From positions 1-28,849 of the forward strand of contig JAZDEY010000057.1 of NCBI GenBank assembly GCA_043808325.1: 28,849 nt of DNA. Reading direction: 5' to 3'. The notes under the pieces are model-generated. The model was not told the origin of the DNA. It did no database searches and saw only the letters and a program-made list of their open reading frames with translations. How positions within the stretch are numbered: position 1 is the stretch's first letter; the number at the start of each line of letters is the position of its first letter. Made by a program: the position numbers and the translations under genes. Below are positions 24,727 through 28,849 of this stretch, piece by piece. This stretch comes from JAZDEY01 sp043808325 [NCBI: Candidatus Eiseniibacteriota bacterium]. Its GTDB lineage: Bacteria; Arandabacterota; Arandabacteria; Arandabacterales.

Positions 24727-26461
24727 CTAACGGGGACGAAGTTCGATGGGCAGGAATCTCAGGGTGAAGAAGTTCAGACCCTCATCGTCTACCGTGGCAA
24801 CAGCCGCCTTTGCCTCGGCATCGGGCAACTGAGTAACGAAGAGCAAGTCTTTGTACCCCCTGGACCCGAGGGTCTGGATAAGAACGTCCAACTCCTCATT
24901 CGTATCGGCGAGGAAGATCGCTTTGTTCGAGAATTCCAGGCACATCTCGGAGGGTGCCCACCGTATGTCGGTGACCACTATAGTCTCGGGGCGCTTCGCG
25001 AGCGCCTCGTTGAGGCGTACTGAGAAATCCTCCTTCTTGCGCAAGATCTCGATTGAATACACCTGGGCCGCCAGGCTCAACAAGATCACCAGGAGTACCG
25101 GAACGAGCCGCCAGTCCGGTCTTTGCCCGATTCCCCGCGCCCATTCGGTGAGATTGACGGCAGCGAGAAGTCCGAACATGGGATAGAGGCCGAGCAGAAA
25201 ACGGTTGCCCCAATGCATGCCGATTGAGGCCTGGTTGGGTGCCAGGAGACCGTAGGCCACGGAATAGGCGAGTGCGATGGTCCAGAGTTGCGCTGCCTCT
25301 TGCGCGCGGGCCGCAGAACCGCTGGCGTTCCGTGAGCGCAGGAACCCCAGCACGAGCACCGGCGCCACGACCAGGAAGCTATTGCACGACTCGGTCATGT
25401 AACCGATCACACTCGCTGAGGTGAAGTAGCCCGCCAGGGAGATTACGGAACAAGCCAACGCCACTGCCGCAACGATCGGTACCGCGGCGCCGAATCTTGG
25501 CCGGGAGAGCTTAGGATTCACCAGAAACGCGATCAGCGAGGGTCCCCCCGGCAAGAAATGACAGCCAAGAGTGTGACGTCGAATTGATGAAGAGATTGTA
25601 GAGGACCGCAGGCCTGCCCGAAATGTGGCCTCGTATTCCACCCTCCGAGGCCAGCAGGCCCGCAGCGTGGTGCCCCCAGGGGAGACCCGTGGCCCTCCAT
25701 TGGAAAAGCCAGAGCGGCAGAAGCGTAAGAATCGTGACTGCGCCTGCAGCGAGGAGCGTTCGTAACCTCCGCGGCTTCTGCCAGAAATAAGCACAGGCAG
25801 CAAGAACGACGCAAAACAGATATAGCTCGTCTCTAAAATAGACTCCGAGTGCTGCCAGGACGCTTCCGAGAACAAGATCTCTGCCGGAATTGCTCCTGAG
25901 GAACCCCAGGTAGGAGCTGATGGCCCAGACAGATAAGCACACGGCGATGGTGTGCTCCCAAAAGACCACGCTGTAGAACCATATCGGCGTGCACAAACCG
26001 ACAATCAGGACCGCGGCGTGTCTGACAGCCACACCCTGGTTCATTCGGCGGGCGATAGCTGCGACTCCAGCAAGCATGAGGAGTGATGAGACCACGGGTA
26101 GCAGACACAGCCCGCGAAATCCAAAGGCCCTGAATAGGAAGGAGGACACGGTCGGGAAGAAAGGCGGATAAAAGGAGAACATCTTGCCGCGGTCGACATA
26201 GGAGAAGGGATCGGGAATCGGCTTGAATCTGAAGTCAGGATCGATCTCGCTGCCCGGCCAGGCAATCGAGTAGTCGGAGTAGCCGCTGGCGATAACGGAC
26301 TTCACCTGTAGGAATTTGTCGGCATTGTCGATCACCCAGAAGCCCTTTGCCGGGAGCAGGGAGAGGGTCACAACATAGATCGCGCCCACCAGCACTATTG
26401 GCAAGAGGGCGGACCTCGATGGATGAAGCCTGCGTATCAGCGATCCCACCGTGATTCTCAA
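24727..26461 (-). pseudogene. GT-C membrane glycosyltransferase, frameshifted in a C6 tract
   Basis: Two overlapping minus-strand frames make one protein of about 577 residues. The N-terminal part (26461 to about 25545, start TTG 26461, weak ribosome binding site) has a first helix, then GFWVIDNADKFLQVKS and FSFYPPFFPTVSSFLFRAFG, GT39-like, with many helices. It would otherwise stop at 25511. The C-terminal part (about 25543 to 24727) continues with PSLIAFLVNPKL, more helices and a soluble end. The frames meet at a run of six C on the plus strand (25544-25549). Removing one base joins LSFLAGG to PSLIAFL in a single frame. It may be an assembly error, a true mutation or a phase-variable switch. 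It converges with the lipoprotein at 24075. Confidence 0.75.
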
Positions 26462-26651
26462 GTTCTCGATTCTTAGTCCCCCAAGTGACTACCGCACCGG
26501 ACCCGCCTGCAGTCGCACTCGGGCCGTCAAGGGGAGCCTATCCCAGTTGATGCTTTTCGTCAATCCGGCTCGTCATAGCACACCCTTGGCCCCGGAAGCG
26601 CATCCTAAGTCTTGTAGAACCATAAAAGTATAATGGAGTAATTATGATCAA
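26462..26651. other. Divergent intergenic DNA, no gene seen
   Basis: The gap between the minus-strand GT-C gene and the PHP gene has no credible open frame. It becomes AT-rich towards the right, where the promoter at 26652-26680 lies. An isolated TATAAT at 26629-26634 has no fitting -35. Confidence 0.5.
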
Positions 26652-26680
26652 TTGAAGATCGGCCTCAAATGAGGTATAAT
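26652..26680 (+). promoter_or_regulatory. Sigma70-like promoter of the PHP-protein gene
   Basis: TTGAAG (26652-26657), a 17-base spacer and perfect TATAAT (26675-26680). Transcription would begin near 26687. GAGGTG at 26698-26703 serves the TTG start at 26708. Confidence 0.7.
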
Positions 26681-26707
26681 TAAGGTGGATAAATCGTGAG
26701 GTGAACC

Positions 26708-28723
26708 TTGAAAATCAGATTGCTAATGGGTATCGCTGTGCTGTTTGGGGTGATCGCCCCCTGCCAGGCTTACAATGTCTACTATGGTAACCTGCATGCT
26801 CACACATCCTACTCCGACGGCATCGGGACCCCCACTGAGGCCTATGCCTATGCCCGGGACTCGGCGGATGTAGATGTTGAGGCTCTTACCGACCACACCA
26901 ACATGATGACCTCCTCGGAGTACACGAGCATGAAGTCGGTTGCGGCCTCCTTTACTCAGGACGGCGTCTTCGTGGCTCTCGCGGGCCAGGAGCACGGCAG
27001 TCTGAGTACCTCGACCCCCGGATCCTTCGGACACATAAACTTCTACGAGGCGACTTCGCTGATCCCGCAGTACGACAACGGAGGTAAGGACTTCCGTTAC
27101 AATCTTACCGGCACCTACAACTGGATCTTCACTCACACCGACGGCATAACGGGGGCCAAGCTTTTCGGGGCCTTCAATCATCCTTATCCCGGCGCGGGGA
27201 CCGGCGCCGATGCTCAGTTCCACGATTTCGCCTACTCGGTGACGGGCGACTCGGCGATGTCCCTGTTTGAAATCAGGAACGGCAGGCGCACCGAGACCTA
27301 CGAAGCAGAGTTCCTCGAAGCCCTCTCGCGGGGCTGGCATGTGGGTGTGGTCGCCAATCAGGACAACCACGAAGGCATGTGGGGCGATTCTCCCAATCCC
27401 AACAGCGGAAACGATATCTATCTCACGGGGATAGTGGCAAGTTCGCTGAGTAAGGCCGACATCCTGGAGGCCTTGAGGAGCCAGCGCACCTTCGCCGTGG
27501 AAGTCAATCCGGCGACCGACCGGATGGCGGTGCTTTTCCAGTGCGAAGGCCATTGGATGGGCGAGACTTTCCCCTCCGCAGCCGATACCGTCCATTTCGA
27601 CATCACCGTGTCGGCCGTGAACAACTTCGTCACACTCGAACTCGTCCGGAACGGCATCCAGATCGCCTACGTGAGCCCCGGCAGCAACACCTATCACTGG
27701 CTTCCTAAGGATCGCCCGCCGATGGGCGAAAGCTCCTACTACGTGAGAGCCCAGCAGTCCGACGGTGACTATATGTGGTCGAGCCCCATCTGGGTAGTGA
27801 GCTCGAGTGGCGGCTGGAACCTGATAAGTCAGATCAATGCGGACAACGCCAACGGCGAGCCCGTGATGCTGGGCCAGCAGGTTACGATCAAGGGCATCGC
27901 AACGGTCGCCACGGGTACCTTCTCCACTGTCGATAACGACATCTTCGTGCAGGATGCGACGGGCGGCGTCAATGTATACAAGCGCAATACGCAGACCCCG
28001 ACTATCGCGGTTGGGGACAGCCTCAGGGTCACGGGCTATGTCGACCAATATTTCGGCTTGACCAGAATCACGAGCCCCACGATCACCAAGGAAGCTACCA
28101 ATGTCGGAGTTCCCGAGCCGAGGGTGGTCACCACTACCGAGCTTGAGACCGGCGGCGAGACCTACGAGGGCTCGCTGGTCCAGGTCGTGGGCTGCCTGAT
28201 TACCGGCGGCACCTGGCCTCCGGCGGGCTCCGACGGCAGTGTCACGATCGATGACGGTAGCGGCGGCTGCACGCTCCTGATCGATAAGGACACCAATATC
28301 GATGGAACCCCACAGCCTACCGGCCGGATCGATGTTGTCGGGGTCCTGACTCAGTATGACACCACGATTCCATATTTCTCAGGCTATAGACTCCAGCCAC
28401 GCTCCACCGCCGATATCGTGGAGTCGGTTGGGGCAGGAGTGACTCCGCCTGAGGCGGGCCTTGCCTTCACGATCCTGCCCAATCCGGCACGAGGCGATCT
28501 CAAGCTGGTCTTCGGTAAGAGCGGGGCGGTGGGTCCCACCCAGGTTCGTTTCTTTGATGTCACGGGCCGCCTGGTGCGTGAAGCCGTGGCTCAGCCGGGC
28601 GCCGCTTATCTTGACTGGAAGGGCGACGACGCCCAGGGCCGGCTCCTGCCGAGCGGCATCTATTTTGTTGCGGTGAAGACTCCGGCCGGGGAAGAGACAG
28701 CGAAGGTTGTGCTGGTGCGATAA
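26708..28723 (+). CDS. Secreted PHP-domain metallohydrolase with OB-fold and type IX-like C-terminal domain
   Basis: This 671-residue protein starts at TTG 26708 behind GAGGTG. The signal peptide is 1-21 (ending CQA). A PHP domain (about 22-268) resembles CehA/McbA-type metallohydrolases. Metal ligands are visible in NLHAHTSYSDG (H30, H32), LTDHTN (D62, H63), GQEHG (E95, H96), FNHPYPG and NQDNHEG. A beta-sandwich (about 275-365) and an OB module (about 372-580, with YEGSLVQV) follow, then a FlgD/type IX-like domain (about 588-671; FDVTGRLVRE, SGIYFVAVK, ending KVVLVR). PHP enzymes hydrolyse phosphate esters or related bonds; the substrate here is unknown. The OB module is closest to module 1 of the 3606 protein: both share WPPAG and an ID[RK]DT[DN]I block. 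An exported PHP fused to an OB domain is unusual. Confidence 0.87.
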   Translation: MKIRLLMGIAVLFGVIAPCQAYNVYYGNLHAHTSYSDGIGTPTEAYAYARDSADVDVEALTDHTNMMTSSEYTSMKSVAASFTQDGVFVALAGQEHGSLSTSTPGSFGHINFYEATSLIPQYDNGGKDFRYNLTGTYNWIFTHTDGITGAKLFGAFNHPYPGAGTGADAQFHDFAYSVTGDSAMSLFEIRNGRRTETYEAEFLEALSRGWHVGVVANQDNHEGMWGDSPNPNSGNDIYLTGIVASSLSKADILEALRSQRTFAVEVNPATDRMAVLFQCEGHWMGETFPSAADTVHFDITVSAVNNFVTLELVRNGIQIAYVSPGSNTYHWLPKDRPPMGESSYYVRAQQSDGDYMWSSPIWVVSSSGGWNLISQINADNANGEPVMLGQQVTIKGIATVATGTFSTVDNDIFVQDATGGVNVYKRNTQTPTIAVGDSLRVTGYVDQYFGLTRITSPTITKEATNVGVPEPRVVTTTELETGGETYEGSLVQVVGCLITGGTWPPAGSDGSVTIDDGSGGCTLLIDKDTNIDGTPQPTGRIDVVGVLTQYDTTIPYFSGYRLQPRSTADIVESVGAGVTPPEAGLAFTILPNPARGDLKLVFGKSGAVGPTQVRFFDVTGRLVREAVAQPGAAYLDWKGDDAQGRLLPSGIYFVAVKTPAGEETAKVVLVR

Positions 28724-28820
28724 GGCCATATGTCCTCCCACTTTCCGTTGAGAGTGGTGTGGTTGTTGTATAGTGTAGTGCGATTAGACCACATCTGGAC
28801 GGAAGTAGAAGGAGGGCGCG

Positions 28821-28849
28821 ATGGCACGCACAGAGGCGGAGCGGCTAAG
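28821..28849 (+). CDS. Start of an unidentified gene running off the right edge
   Basis: ATG 28821 follows a strong AAGGAGGG ribosome binding site (28809-28816) and encodes MARTEAERL before the window ends. A weak possible promoter lies upstream (TATAGT at 28769-28774 with a poorly spaced TTGAGA). Too short to identify. Confidence 0.55.

Noticed and set aside
26629-26634. TATAAT as a second promoter before the PHP gene
   Set aside because: No -35-like hexamer lies 16-18 bases upstream, whereas the pair at 26652-26680 is better placed.
26723-28048. Minus-strand open frame of 441 codons opposite the PHP gene
   Set aside because: No domain or ribosome binding site; the plus-strand PHP motifs and promoter are decisive.
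28738-28757. CCACT/AGTGG hairpin after the PHP gene as a terminator
   Set aside because: Only five paired bases and no T-tract follows.
1-28849. tRNA, rRNA or CRISPR arrays
   Set aside because: Reading both strands I saw no tRNA-like cloverleaf, no rRNA segment and no regularly spaced direct repeats; the gaps between genes are short and all are accounted for.

Overview
The window is a gene-dense, GC-rich bacterial chromosome segment. It most likely comes from an uncultured Gram-negative lineage of the FCB superphylum or a related candidate phylum; the exact phylum cannot be fixed from this sequence. Three things point there: many secreted multidomain proteins ending in FlgD/type IX-like C-terminal domains, PorV/UPF0164- and FadL-like outer-membrane barrels, and TMTC-like and other GT-C membrane proteins. 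Most starts have clear GGAGG-type ribosome binding sites, and several genes have sigma70-like promoters with 17-18 bp spacing.

Layout. (1) 1-2510: the end of an IS630-type transposase runs in from the left edge. It abuts a MalG-type sugar permease and a family-1 solute-binding lipoprotein whose start region looks damaged. (2) 2566-12944: a tight six-gene same-strand run behind one promoter. It encodes two related secreted OB-fold proteins (one also with a lamin-tail domain), a PorV-like barrel, a two-HhH domain fused to a large barrel, a FadL-like barrel, and a UshA-like 5'-nucleotidase. (3) 13078-16859: a large secreted lamin-tail/OB-fold protein with its own promoter, then a small secreted protein closed by a strong intrinsic terminator. 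(4) 17064-26461: a surface-glycosylation region with three GT-C membrane proteins, a GT2 transferase, a small lipoprotein, and a fourth GT-C gene broken by one extra base in a C6 tract. (5) 26708-28723: a secreted PHP-domain hydrolase with an OB fold and a sorting-like C-terminal domain, followed by the first codons of another gene at the right edge.

How the genes may work together (inference). Lamin-tail plus OB-fold architecture is known from extracellular nucleases of the ExeM/YhcR type. HhH domains bind DNA, and UshA-type enzymes release nucleosides from nucleotides. The 2566-15966 block, perhaps with the PHP protein, may therefore be a surface system for binding and using external nucleic acid or other phosphate esters. 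No nuclease domain is visible, so this remains a hypothesis.

The most novel signal is a shared 14-residue C-terminal tail (TEP-x-T-[WF]-G-x-[IL]-K-x-[LM]-F-R) on two otherwise unrelated exported proteins (16142-16801 and 24075-24716). It may be an undescribed sorting or anchoring tag.
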